Shown: positions 25,314 through 33,262, counted from the first letter of the stretch. The stretch is DNA of 35,309 nucleotides from JAUIAI01 sp049680625 (GCA_049680625.1 JBAUID010000106.1:1-35309); one strand, 5' to 3'. A program made the numbers and translations. The notes: generated by a model from the sequence alone, not told the origin.

Positions 25314-26495
25314 CTAGTTAGCGCCGAATTCGATAATGGCGTCACCCATCAGACCCCAGCGGGCCGGAATAGATCTTTCGCCGAAACGCTCGGACAGTTC
25401 CCGCACGGAAAATTGTTCCCGCACATCAATCTTAACGGCTGACTGCTGACATCGTGGACAAATGCTGATGGCATCAGTCAGCGAGGCGGCGCGGCGCCCC
25501 TCGAAGCGGCTAGTGTGTGGTTGCCGGCCACAGCGCTCACATGCGCAATACCAGATGAGTTTGTCACTTAATACGATAACTTCGTCGTCAGTGGCCCCTG
25601 GGGCGTTGTCCGCAACAGCCGCGGCCAGGTCGTTGCCGTTGGCCACCCGGGCAAGCAGGCGAGGGTTTGCCGGCAATATGCCGCAGCCAGCGCATAAGCT
25701 TGCGCTGGCGATTGTGACCCGGCTGGAGGTACCGCTAAGTGTGTCGGTGAACAAGCGAATCGCCCCGCCGTTTGCCGGAGTCGCCAGCTCACGCTGCTCA
25801 GTCTGCTCAGTCTGCGTCGTCAGTCGGTTGTCACAACCACAATGTTTCAACGCCTCATTGCAGGCAAGTGCAGCCGTAATACTGGTGCTGATGGTTGTTG
25901 TGGGCATGACTTGCTGTTCCAGGGCCGCCTTAAGCAGGCCGCCGCAGGATTGGCGTTCACCCAGACGGGCGTAGACGCTGTCGGGCAGGGTACATTCATA
26001 ACAAGCACAGTTACTGCTGCGATCGAATGGAAACAGCTCGACCGAGCCGTAGCGCGAATCGATGGCGGTATTAATCCATGCCGTCCCGGTTAACCAGCAA
26101 ATCTGATTGATGCGTATACGGGCTTCAAAGTTATCGGTACAAGCAATCACAAGATCAGCCCGACCCACGCGGTCCAGGCTCAGCGTTTCGTGGATATCGC
26201 CGGGTACCGCTTCGACTGTGACACCCGGGTCGAGCTCACGCGCTCGGTTGGTGACGCTGACTGCCTTGTTATGCCCGATGTCTGATTCGCGCAGCAAGAC
26301 CGACCGGGTCAGGTTATGGCGTTCGACACGGTCGAAGTCAAATACCGTGATTTGACCTGTCCCGAGTAAACACAGGTTTTTAATAACCTCGTTGCCAATT
26401 GCGCCCGCGCCGATAACCAGGATATCCAACGAACTGACGCGGGACTGCGAAAATCCGTCGATCTGTTCATGACGCAGGTAGCGATTGTCGGGCAT
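25314..26495 (-). CDS. E1-like ubiquitin-activating enzyme (ThiF/MoeB/UBA fold)
   Basis: This 393-residue protein has the E1 adenylation domain: dinucleotide-type GAGAIGNE (29-36), VFDFD (Asp53/Asp55), NLTRS with Arg64, Lys77 and ACTDNFEARI (Asp121). CYECTLP (165-171) and SCGG (Cys184) are the cysteine elements found in MoeB/ThiF relatives, and Cys184 or another could form the thioester. The C-terminal ~120 residues are cysteine-rich (LCAGC, CACERC, CPRC) and look like one or two zinc ribbons not present in ThiF. It should adenylate the Ubl tail and load it. The gene starts 5 nt after the upstream zinc-ribbon gene. Confidence 0.92.
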   Translation of the reverse strand: MPDNRYLRHEQIDGFSQSRVSSLDILVIGAGAIGNEVIKNLCLLGTGQITVFDFDRVERHNLTRSVLLRESDIGHNKAVSVTNRARELDPGVTVEAVPGDIHETLSLDRVGRADLVIACTDNFEARIRINQICWLTGTAWINTAIDSRYGSVELFPFDRSSNCACYECTLPDSVYARLGERQSCGGLLKAALEQQVMPTTTISTSITAALACNEALKHCGCDNRLTTQTEQTEQRELATPANGGAIRLFTDTLSGTSSRVTIASASLCAGCGILPANPRLLARVANGNDLAAAVADNAPGATDDEVIVLSDKLIWYCACERCGRQPHTSRFEGRRAASLTDAISICPRCQQSAVKIDVREQFSVRELSERFGERSIPARWGLMGDAIIEFGAN

Positions 26496-26500
26496 TGCGG

Positions 26501-26854
26501 TTAATCCGCAGCTTCAATGACCTGAACGTTGTCAAAGACATTGCCATGGCAACCAATACACTGACCTGCGTTTTCACGTTCCAGCGTCCGGACGCTGTCA
26601 GCATGGTAAACCGCCTGACAGGCTGGACAGCGCATCAGCGCGCGATCCGGATCAATGGGTTCAGCACTGAAGCTATCCCGGACACCGTTTAACTCGGCCC
26701 GGGGCACTAAAAAGGTTGCGGCGCCATTAACGGTATTTTTTGACCAGCGTTTGCGCGGCCGATAAGTATTGCGATTGCCGGCGTTAGTGAGTCCGCGCAG
26801 CAATATGCCGCCGAGGGTGACGACTGCAAATAGTAGAATAACGCGTGGAAGCAC
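26501..26854 (-). CDS. Membrane-anchored zinc-ribbon protein, first gene of the Ub-like operon
   Basis: This protein of about 117 residues has one hydrophobic helix (about residues 3-21) followed by a basic segment (NTYRPRKRWSK), which predicts N-terminus outside and C-terminal domain in the cytoplasm. The C-terminal half carries two CxxC pairs, CPAC and CIGC, about 20 residues apart, a zinc-ribbon arrangement; the CIGCH could also read as a c-type heme motif, but the predicted cytoplasmic location argues against that. I chose GTG 26854 because GGAG sits 7 nt upstream; TTG 26860 would leave only 1 nt. No family recognised. It is the likely first gene of the E1-Ubl-E2-JAB operon. Confidence 0.72.
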   Translation of the reverse strand: MLPRVILLFAVVTLGGILLRGLTNAGNRNTYRPRKRWSKNTVNGAATFLVPRAELNGVRDSFSAEPIDPDRALMRCPACQAVYHADSVRTLERENAGQCIGCHGNVFDNVQVIEAAD

Positions 26855-26921
26855 CCACAATCTCCAAAATCAGATACAGCAACTGTAATCGAAGATGGGT
26901 TCAATGCGATGGTTTTCAATC

Positions 26922-26938
26922 CTTTAACCAGGTTAAAG
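26922..26938. promoter_or_regulatory. 17-bp perfect palindrome, candidate operator
   Basis: CTTTAACC-A-GGTTAAAG (26922-26938) is a perfect inverted repeat with a 1-nt centre, so it is better suited to binding a dimeric regulator than to forming a hairpin. It lies about 70 nt upstream of the first Ub-like operon gene and 75 nt downstream of the TauE/SafE gene. It lacks a T-run on either side and is therefore not a terminator. Confidence 0.5.
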
Positions 26939-27013
26939 CAGTCTCGCGGTTGCAGGCGCTACGATTGTTGATCCGTGTGTCAGGATGTGAAACTGTAATG
27001 TCGGTCGCTGGCT

Positions 27014-27778
27014 TTAGGTCAGGCCCCGCCGGATCAGGTTTAAGCCCATCAGGAAAAACACGATTAAGACCATGCTGCGGAAATGCTCCGAGCCTATTGT
27101 GCGTCGCAGCCATTCGCCAATGGCAAAACCCAGGAGCGTGGGTATGACCATCAATGCCGACTGCCCGGCCAGTTCGGTGCTTAACAAACCGCCCTGCCAG
27201 TAGCCGACCATCAACATGCTGGACCCCATCAGGATCAGAATGCCGGTGGCGGCCAGGTATTTTTCCCGGTCGGCTTCAGTGGCTAACAGATAGCTGACAA
27301 CTGCCGGCGACCAGATTCCGGTTAATCCACCCATCAGACCGGCAATAGAACCAAACCCGAGTTGGGCCGGGATATCAAAGGCTGGGGCGATGCGGGGTGG
27401 CTTAACCAGGTTGCTGATAACAAAAATCACAATCACGATGCCAACCCCAATCAGGATTGATCCAACCGCCAGGCCAGCCGCAAAACGTGCGAAATACCAG
27501 ATGCCAAACATCATGACCAGACAAAACGGCCAGATCTGGCGAACGGTTGCGCTAAGCTGCCCGCTGCGGATAATTTGCCAGATGTTTAAGGCCAGGCTCG
27601 GAATGATCAGCAGGGCAATCGCCAGTCTCGGATCGGCGATTTGCGCAAAGATTGACACCGCCGCGGTTGGCATTCCAACCCCAACCAGGCCTTTGATCGA
27701 ACCTGCAAAAACGAAAATGAGCAGGGTCAGCGGCCACATACCGTCTGGCATGCTCATCGCAGCATGGCCGGTGGCCAT
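27014..27778 (-). CDS. TauE/SafE-family sulfite exporter
   Basis: This 254-residue polytopic protein (about 8 hydrophobic segments) has TauE/SafE features: FAGSIKGLVGVGMP in the first helix region and a second-half repeat GFGSIAGLMGGLTG. The family exports sulfite, sulfoacetate and other anions. Its place at the end of a sulfolactate-lyase operon that releases sulfite fits a sulfite export role, comparable to exporters found with other sulfonate-degrading clusters. It starts 9 nt after the GntR gene. Another anion specificity cannot be ruled out. Confidence 0.88.
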   Translation of the reverse strand: MATGHAAMSMPDGMWPLTLLIFVFAGSIKGLVGVGMPTAAVSIFAQIADPRLAIALLIIPSLALNIWQIIRSGQLSATVRQIWPFCLVMMFGIWYFARFAAGLAVGSILIGVGIVIVIFVISNLVKPPRIAPAFDIPAQLGFGSIAGLMGGLTGIWSPAVVSYLLATEADREKYLAATGILILMGSSMLMVGYWQGGLLSTELAGQSALMVIPTLLGFAIGEWLRRTIGSEHFRSMVLIVFFLMGLNLIRRGLT

Positions 27779-27787
27779 GAAAGCCAG

Positions 27788-28552
27788 TCAAACATTTGGC
27801 CAGGTACCCAGTTCGTTGATGTACTCATGCAAGCGGGTATCAATGTGAGAAGTGCGCCATTCAATGGGTTTGTTGTCGTAACCCATGGCAACGCGTCGCA
27901 CCATCATCACGGGCGACGCCGGCGCCATCTTTAACAGCCCGGCAATATCGGTTGGCACGGCGACGGCGCGCAGGCGCTCCGATGTCCGAATCACCGAATG
28001 GCCGTAGTCTTCCTGGTACAACTGGTACAGAGTGCCCGGCCGGTTGCGAACCCGCGCTTCCGTCAGGCGGGGGAAGGCCGCTGCGGCCAGGCTGATGTCG
28101 TCGACCATAACAACAACGCCGTCCAGGCTCAGCACGTTACGCAGGCGGAACACCGGGTCACCGACATCGAGATTGAGTTTTGCGGCCGTCTCGGCCTCGG
28201 CGCGACCCCTGGAAAACCGGTTCAGGCTGACAAGGGGGTAACTTTTCTTGTGACCATCGAGTGCGACGACATGAAAGAAGTAATACAGCAGGCGGTCTTG
28301 ATCGTGAACAGCAACAAAAGTGCCCCGGCCTTGTTGGCGAACCAGCAATCCTTCGCTGACCAGTTCATCAACACCTTTGCGCAAGGTGCCAATGCTGATG
28401 CCAAAGTCGGCCGCCAGGTCTTTTTCAGGCGGTAAAGCGGTGCCAGGCGGGTAGGCCCCACGAACCAGGTTTTTAAGTAACTGGTCGCGGGCTACCAGGT
28501 AAAGCGGCTGCCCCTTGTTGGTTCCAAAACCCGGTTTTAATACGGCCGACAC
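27788..28552 (-). CDS. GntR-family transcriptional regulator (HutC/UTRA type)
   Basis: This 254-residue protein has an N-terminal winged-helix domain (LPPEKDLAADFGISIGTLRKGVDEL, then the RQQGRGTFV wing) and a C-terminal UTRA ligand-binding domain with RLRNVLSLDGVVVMVDDISL. UTRA regulators are usually repressors released by the pathway substrate or an intermediate, so here the ligand may be DHPS or sulfolactate. The start is GTG 28552, overlapping the stop of the upstream dehydrogenase by 16 nt. A palindrome in the suyA promoter (33292-33310) is a candidate binding site. Its role matches that of HpsR in known DHPS clusters, but this is inferred. Confidence 0.88.
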   Translation of the reverse strand: MSAVLKPGFGTNKGQPLYLVARDQLLKNLVRGAYPPGTALPPEKDLAADFGISIGTLRKGVDELVSEGLLVRQQGRGTFVAVHDQDRLLYYFFHVVALDGHKKSYPLVSLNRFSRGRAEAETAAKLNLDVGDPVFRLRNVLSLDGVVVMVDDISLAAAAFPRLTEARVRNRPGTLYQLYQEDYGHSVIRTSERLRAVAVPTDIAGLLKMAPASPVMMVRRVAMGYDNKPIEWRTSHIDTRLHEYINELGTWPNV

Positions 28553-29586
28553 GAATCACCAGCCTGGGGATTGGGATGCAGAACCAGCTTTGCCGATGCA
28601 GTGCGCTGGTTGTGCAAGTCGTCGAACGCCTGGGCTCCGTCGCTAAGCGGGCGTTCTTCAACCCAGGATAAGTCGCCAAATTTTCCGTCATGAATGGCCG
28701 CTACCGTTGCCTTCAGGTCTGCCGTCGAGTACGTGTACGTACCAATCAAGGTGATCTCGGCCAGGGTCAGTTTGCGCATGTCAATTTCGCTGGCCCAGTC
28801 TTGCAGGCCAATATGAACGGCAACCGCACCCGGCTTGACCGTGGTCAGCATAAGCTTGCGCGTAACCGCTGCACCCACGGCGTCTATCACCAGGTCACAC
28901 GATGATTCCCCTGGCCCCGCATCATTAACCGGGTTAAAGGTTCGGGCCTGCGCATGTTTGGCAACCGCGTCGCGTCGCAAGTCATTGGTTTCGGCAACCC
29001 AGACTTCCCGCGCGCCGTACGCGCGCAACAACAAGGCGGACAACATACCAATAGCGCCACCGCCAATAACCATTACCCGGGCTTCGGGCAGCGGGCGCAA
29101 CATCGCGCGTTGGCCCATCGCCAATGCGTGCAGGGCGGTTGCCCCTGGTTCGGTAAGTGCCGCCTGGGTGGCACTCATGTCATCAGGTATATCAATCAGT
29201 TCTTTTTCCGGAATCGACATGTATTGGGCAAATGCTCCGGCGCGAGTCATACCAACCATCGTGCGATCGGCGCACAGGTTGTTGCGTCCCTGGATGCAGT
29301 ATTCGCAGCGCCCGCAACTGATTAGCGGATTACCGGTTACCCGTCGGCCAATGCCCGGGCCGTCAACAACCGTGCCGGCAAACTCATGGCCGAGAATCAG
29401 GCCCGGCTTACGTCTCGGGTCATGACCGTGATAGGCATGCATATCAGAGCCGCAAATTCCAACCGCTTCGATGCGCAGAACCGACTCGAGGTCACTGGCA
29501 TTGGGCATAGGGGCGGAGCGGACCTGCATTTCATTGGGTGCCGTATACACCAGGGCGTTCATTTGATTTTGTGTAGTCGTGGACAT
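28537..29586 (-). CDS. Zinc-dependent MDR alcohol dehydrogenase (HpsO/HpsP-like role)
   Basis: This 349-residue medium-chain dehydrogenase shows the catalytic zinc segment AVGICGSDMHAYHG, the GHEFAG motif, a structural-zinc four-cysteine loop (SCGRCEYCIQGRNNLC) and the NAD-binding GGGAIG. In known DHPS operons an MDR and an SDR together interconvert the two enantiomers of dihydroxypropanesulfonate through a keto intermediate. The neighbourhood suggests that role here; I leave the exact enantiomer open. I chose ATG 29586 over a TTG at 29652. The preceding 122 nt hold no gene and could carry an internal promoter. Confidence 0.82.
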   Translation of the reverse strand: MSTTTQNQMNALVYTAPNEMQVRSAPMPNASDLESVLRIEAVGICGSDMHAYHGHDPRRKPGLILGHEFAGTVVDGPGIGRRVTGNPLISCGRCEYCIQGRNNLCADRTMVGMTRAGAFAQYMSIPEKELIDIPDDMSATQAALTEPGATALHALAMGQRAMLRPLPEARVMVIGGGAIGMLSALLLRAYGAREVWVAETNDLRRDAVAKHAQARTFNPVNDAGPGESSCDLVIDAVGAAVTRKLMLTTVKPGAVAVHIGLQDWASEIDMRKLTLAEITLIGTYTYSTADLKATVAAIHDGKFGDLSWVEERPLSDGAQAFDDLHNQRTASAKLVLHPNPQAGDSCRPY

Positions 29587-29708
29587 GGCGGATGCTCGGT
29601 CTGGTAAATGGGAGAACGGGAAAGCAAAATCGGGACAGCGGCAACGCGGCAATAAGGTTTGTGCACACTCCAGCTCAGCACAGCGAGCCAGATATTGTCG
29701 GCGACGCG

Positions 29709-30479
29709 TTACTTGGCGGTAAAACCACCGTCAATCATAATGGTCTGGCCGGTTATATAAGCAGAGGCATCACTGGCAAGGAAGACGGTGAGGCCGTGTA
29801 AGTCGCTTAACTCACCGTTTCGGCCAATGGCGGTTTGCCTGGCCAATGCCGCGCTGCGTTCCTGGTCTGCGAAAACTGGCGCAGTGAGTGGGGTTGGGAA
29901 AAAGCCGGGGCCGATTGCATTGCAGGTAATGCCATGAGCAGACCATTCCTGGGCAATGGCCCGGGTTAACTGCACGATACCGCCTTTGCCTGCACCGTAT
30001 GGCGCTGAGTCTGGCATGGCGCGGTAAGACTGAAGCGAGGCAATATTGACAATACGACCCCAGCCGCGTTGTTTCATCGATGGTGCGAACTGCTGGGTCA
30101 GAAAAAATGGTGCACTCAGATGCAGTGCGAGATGCAGGGCCCAGGCTTGTTCGTTGACCTGCATAAACGGTTCGCGCAGGTTTACCCCCGCTGCATTGAC
30201 CAAAATATCAACCGGGGCTATAGCTATGGATATTTTTTCGCAGGCCTGCTTCAGAGCACCGATATCGGCCAGGTCGCAGACCTGGTAATGAACATCGGAA
30301 TTGCTGGCTGACAACCTGGCGCAGGCTTGTTCAAGAAGCGCTTCGCGCCGGGCCATCAAGGTGACTTTTGCACCAGCCATGCCAAGCGCCTGGGCCATCG
30401 CTTCGCCGATACCGGAGTTGCCGCCGGTCACGACCGCGTGGCGTCCGCTCAGATCAAACAGTTCACCGATGGCTTTCAT
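29709..30479 (-). CDS. Short-chain dehydrogenase/reductase (HpsO/HpsP-like role)
   Basis: This 256-residue SDR has the nucleotide-binding VTGGNSGIGEAMA, the NAAGV motif and the catalytic residues in NIASLQSYRAMP with the later YGAGKGG (Ser, Tyr and Lys). It is sandwiched between hpsN (3 nt upstream) and the MDR dehydrogenase, as in characterised DHPS clusters where an SDR and an MDR act as 2-dehydrogenases that racemise the substrate. Its own substrate cannot be proven by sequence, and gluconate 5-dehydrogenase-like chemistry is the main alternative. Confidence 0.84.
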   Translation of the reverse strand: MKAIGELFDLSGRHAVVTGGNSGIGEAMAQALGMAGAKVTLMARREALLEQACARLSASNSDVHYQVCDLADIGALKQACEKISIAIAPVDILVNAAGVNLREPFMQVNEQAWALHLALHLSAPFFLTQQFAPSMKQRGWGRIVNIASLQSYRAMPDSAPYGAGKGGIVQLTRAIAQEWSAHGITCNAIGPGFFPTPLTAPVFADQERSAALARQTAIGRNGELSDLHGLTVFLASDASAYITGQTIMIDGGFTAK

Positions 30480-30482
30480 AGC

Positions 30483-31796
30483 TCAGACTTTTACCGGCTC
30501 ACCTTTGTCGAATGACTCATTCGGAAAGTATTTGGCCAGGCGGTCATCTGCGGTGCGGGCATGGGCTTCCATGCCTTCGAGGCGGGAGATTCGGGCTGAC
30601 GACTGGCCAATAATCCGGTTGGCCTCGCGGGTTGCGCGTTGCCAGGTTAGTGGTTTCATAAACTTGTGGACCGAGAGCCCGCCCGAATAACGTGCGGCAC
30701 CTTTGGTTGGCAGAATATGGTTGGTACCGCTGTTCTTGTCACCGTAAGTGACCGTAGTTTCTTCACCAAGGAACAATGAGCCGTAGTTTGTGAGCCGCGA
30801 CAACCACCAATCCAGGTCGTCTGCCTGAACTTCCAGGTGTTCCGAGGCGTAGCGATCGGAAACCTCGGCGACTTCTTCCCGGGTGTCACACAAAACCACT
30901 TCCCCGTAATCACGCCAGGCACAGCCAGCTGCATCCCGGGCAGTAGGGGGCAGTTTCTCAACCAGCTCAGGCACCAGTTTCATAACTTGCCGCGCCAATG
31001 CTTCTGAAGTAGTAAACAACCAGGCGGGTGACTCGTGGCCGTGTTCCGCCTGCCCAACGAGGTCGCTGGCAACAATGGCCGGGTCTGCGGTTTCATCAGC
31101 AATGACGGCCACTTCAGACGGGCCGGCAAAGACGTCAATGCCAACTTTTCCAAACAACATGCGCTTGGCTTCGGCAACATATTTGTTGCCCGGGCCGACA
31201 ATAATGTCAGCCGGTTTTTCCGTGAACAAGCCGTAAGCCATGGATGCAATTGCCTGTACACCACCGAGTGTCATCATGACATCCGCACCGGCAACTTTCA
31301 TTGCGTATAAAACGTAGGGGTGTATGCCTTCACCCTGGAAGGGAGTCGAGCAGGCGACAACCGTTTTGACGCCGGCCGCTTTTGCCGTCGCTACGCTCAT
31401 ATACGCCGAAGCGATATGAGCGTAACGCCCGGTTGGTACATAACAGCCCGCCACGTTGCACGGGATCAGTCGTTGCCCGGCCACCAGGCCGGGGCTGACT
31501 TCGGTTTCAAATTCCTGAATAGACTCACGCTGCGCAATGGCAAAGCGTTTTACCTGGGCAGTGGCAAATTCGATGTCTTGTTTCACTGAATCAGGGACTT
31601 GGCTGGTCCGCCGCTTCAGTTCATCAGCATCAACAACAATGGGGCCATCCCATTTGTCCAGCTTTTTTGCATAGTCGCGAACCGCTTGCTCACCACCCGT
31701 CTGAATAGTGCTTAGCATGTCGGTTACAACCGCCTGCGCGGTATTGGTTTCCGTTTCGGGCGTTTTATCAGCGCGTTTCAGGTATTTGATAGCCAT
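30483..31796 (-). CDS. hpsN: Sulfopropanediol 3-dehydrogenase (histidinol-dehydrogenase family)
   Basis: This 437-residue protein belongs to the histidinol dehydrogenase superfamily: GCYVPTGRYAHIASAYM, VGPGNKYVAEAKR, AGPSEVAVIADE, the zinc-region DLVGQAEHGHESPAWL and a later ASEHLEVQA. In place of the HisD context, it lies next to suyAB, an SDR and an MDR dehydrogenase, which marks it as HpsN. That enzyme oxidises (R)-DHPS in two steps to (R)-sulfolactate using NAD. Length and motif spacing agree with HpsN and HisD; the operon decides between them. It begins 3 nt after the suyB stop. Confidence 0.9.
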   Translation of the reverse strand: MAIKYLKRADKTPETETNTAQAVVTDMLSTIQTGGEQAVRDYAKKLDKWDGPIVVDADELKRRTSQVPDSVKQDIEFATAQVKRFAIAQRESIQEFETEVSPGLVAGQRLIPCNVAGCYVPTGRYAHIASAYMSVATAKAAGVKTVVACSTPFQGEGIHPYVLYAMKVAGADVMMTLGGVQAIASMAYGLFTEKPADIIVGPGNKYVAEAKRMLFGKVGIDVFAGPSEVAVIADETADPAIVASDLVGQAEHGHESPAWLFTTSEALARQVMKLVPELVEKLPPTARDAAGCAWRDYGEVVLCDTREEVAEVSDRYASEHLEVQADDLDWWLSRLTNYGSLFLGEETTVTYGDKNSGTNHILPTKGAARYSGGLSVHKFMKPLTWQRATREANRIIGQSSARISRLEGMEAHARTADDRLAKYFPNESFDKGEPVKV

Positions 31797-31799
31797 GGT

Positions 31800-32969
31800 T
31801 TAGGCACTCTCGTACAGTCGGGTCAAAACAAATTCACGATGGCCAAGCAGCTCGGCCGCCGTCCATTCGCCGTTTGCAGTTCGCAGCATACTGTCTAGCA
31901 GCATGTCTCCGGCCTGGTTCATATTGATTTCCCGGCGCAGCAAACCTGATGTGTCGACATCAATATGCTCGGGCATCGTGCGAACAGTTTTTGGATTCGC
32001 ACAAATCTTAATGACAGGCAAAATTGGATTACCAATCACGTTACCCTGACCAGTTGGAAAGAAGTGAACCACAAAACCTGCAGCGGCGCACAAGGTGACC
32101 ATTTCGGCTGCGGCTGATGATGAGTCCATAAACCATAAGCCTTTGCCTGTTGGCATTTCGGCTTTGTCCAGAACCCCATCGACTTTGCATTTCTTGCCGA
32201 TTTTCTGAATGTTGCCCAACGCTTTTTCTTCAATTGTCGTCAGACCACCGGCGATATTGCCTTTGGTTGGCTGAGAATCGGACAAATCACTGGTTTTGTG
32301 CTTGTCGATAACGTCCTGGTAGCGGTCGAACATAGTCATAAACTCGTCGCGGACTTTTGGTGTCCGGCAGCGGGCGGCGACCAGGTGTTCTCCACCGGTT
32401 AATTCGGTGGTTTCGCCAAAAACCAGGGTGGTTTTGGCGGCATAGAGTTTGTCGAACGCATTGCCTACGGTCGGATTGCCACCAAGACCGGAGGTGGTAT
32501 CAGACTCACCGCACTTGGTTGATACCCACAGCTTTTCGATTGGATGCTGAGTACGCTTAATCGTAGTGGCGTGCTTCATATAGTCGTATGCGACTCTTGA
32601 TGCCGAGGCTATGGTTGCAATATCACCGTTATGCTCGATCCAGAAGCCCTGAACCGGTTTGCCGGATTTGGCAATACCTTCAACGACTTTTTTAGTCCAC
32701 TCTGGCTCAATGCCAATCACGACAACAGCAGCGACATTCGGGTTGCACCCAGTGCCGATTAACGTGCGGAAGTGCAGGTCAAGGTCGGCACCAAACTGCA
32801 GCCGTCCGTAGGGATGAGGGATGGCCATTGTGCCCTTGATATTATGGGCAACCGCTTCGCAGGCCGCATTGGATAAATCGTCGACAGGCAGAATGATGAC
32901 GTGATTTCGAACGCCAATGCGACCGTTCTCGCGTTTGTATCCCCAGAATTTTGCGTTTTTAATATTCAT
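31800..32969 (-). CDS. suyB: (R)-sulfolactate sulfo-lyase subunit beta
   Basis: This 389-residue UxaA-family protein has GYKRENGRIGVRNHVIIL at the N-terminus, TGCNPNVAAVVVIGIEPEW, CGESDTTSGLGGNPTVGNAFD and FPTGQGNVIGNPILPVIK. These are the conserved stretches of the large subunit of altronate-dehydratase-like enzymes and SuyB. With SuyA it cleaves 3-sulfolactate to pyruvate and sulfite, using iron-containing or divalent metal chemistry. Adjacent suyA and hpsN support SuyB over altronate dehydratase. The ATG 32969 has AAGGA 8 nt upstream and lies 11 nt after suyA. Confidence 0.92.
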   Translation of the reverse strand: MNIKNAKFWGYKRENGRIGVRNHVIILPVDDLSNAACEAVAHNIKGTMAIPHPYGRLQFGADLDLHFRTLIGTGCNPNVAAVVVIGIEPEWTKKVVEGIAKSGKPVQGFWIEHNGDIATIASASRVAYDYMKHATTIKRTQHPIEKLWVSTKCGESDTTSGLGGNPTVGNAFDKLYAAKTTLVFGETTELTGGEHLVAARCRTPKVRDEFMTMFDRYQDVIDKHKTSDLSDSQPTKGNIAGGLTTIEEKALGNIQKIGKKCKVDGVLDKAEMPTGKGLWFMDSSSAAAEMVTLCAAAGFVVHFFPTGQGNVIGNPILPVIKICANPKTVRTMPEHIDVDTSGLLRREINMNQAGDMLLDSMLRTANGEWTAAELLGHREFVLTRLYESA

Positions 32970-32980
32970 TGTTTTTATCC

Positions 32981-33262
32981 TTACCAGCGCTTGGTCTTGA
33001 CGTTGTGCACGTGTAGATGCTCACCCTTTTTGATGGGCTTCACCACTTTACCGATGTCAACACCGTACTTGATTACGGTGTCGCCTTTGGCGAATTTCTG
33101 AAGCGCCAACTTGTGGCCAATAGGAATATCGCTAAGTGCTTTGAATTTAATGTCCCGATCCTGCTCCATGATCCAGCCTTTGAGCATCTGACCAGACTTA
33201 ACGCCTTCAACCACGACAACACCAACGCCGTCGCCTTCTTCGTGAACGACAAAATGAATCAT
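32981..33262 (-). CDS. suyA: (R)-sulfolactate sulfo-lyase subunit alpha
   Basis: This 93-residue protein is a SAF-domain small subunit: MIHFVVHEEGDGVGVVVVEG, DIPIGHKLALQKFAKGDTV, then KKGEHLHVHNVKT. It partners SuyB. The start is ATG 33262 with GGAGG six bases upstream; an extended in-frame start at 33289 is unlikely. It is the first gene of the seven-gene DHPS operon. The 5' region contains an imperfect palindrome overlapping the likely promoter. Confidence 0.92.
   Translation of the reverse strand: MIHFVVHEEGDGVGVVVVEGVKSGQMLKGWIMEQDRDIKFKALSDIPIGHKLALQKFAKGDTVIKYGVDIGKVVKPIKKGEHLHVHNVKTKRW

Noticed and set aside
25241..25345. Longer Ubl start overlapping the E1 gene
   Set aside because: A perfect AGGAGG stands just before ATG 25240; the extra residues look like translated intergenic DNA.
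23388..26854. CBASS system
   Set aside because: E1, E2 and JAB genes are present but no CD-NTase, no effector and the E1/E2 are separate proteins rather than a Cap2-type fusion.
26501..26854. c-type cytochrome from the CIGCH motif
   Set aside because: A second CxxC pair fits a zinc ribbon, and positive charges place this part in the cytoplasm.
26922..26938. Terminator for the TauE/SafE gene
   Set aside because: AT-rich stem, a loop of only one to three bases and no T-run.
30483..31796. Histidinol dehydrogenase (hisD)
   Set aside because: Same superfamily, but there is no his operon nearby and suyAB plus two other dehydrogenases point to HpsN.
31800..32969. Altronate dehydratase
   Set aside because: Same family, but the adjacent SAF-domain SuyA and hpsN favour sulfolactate sulfo-lyase.
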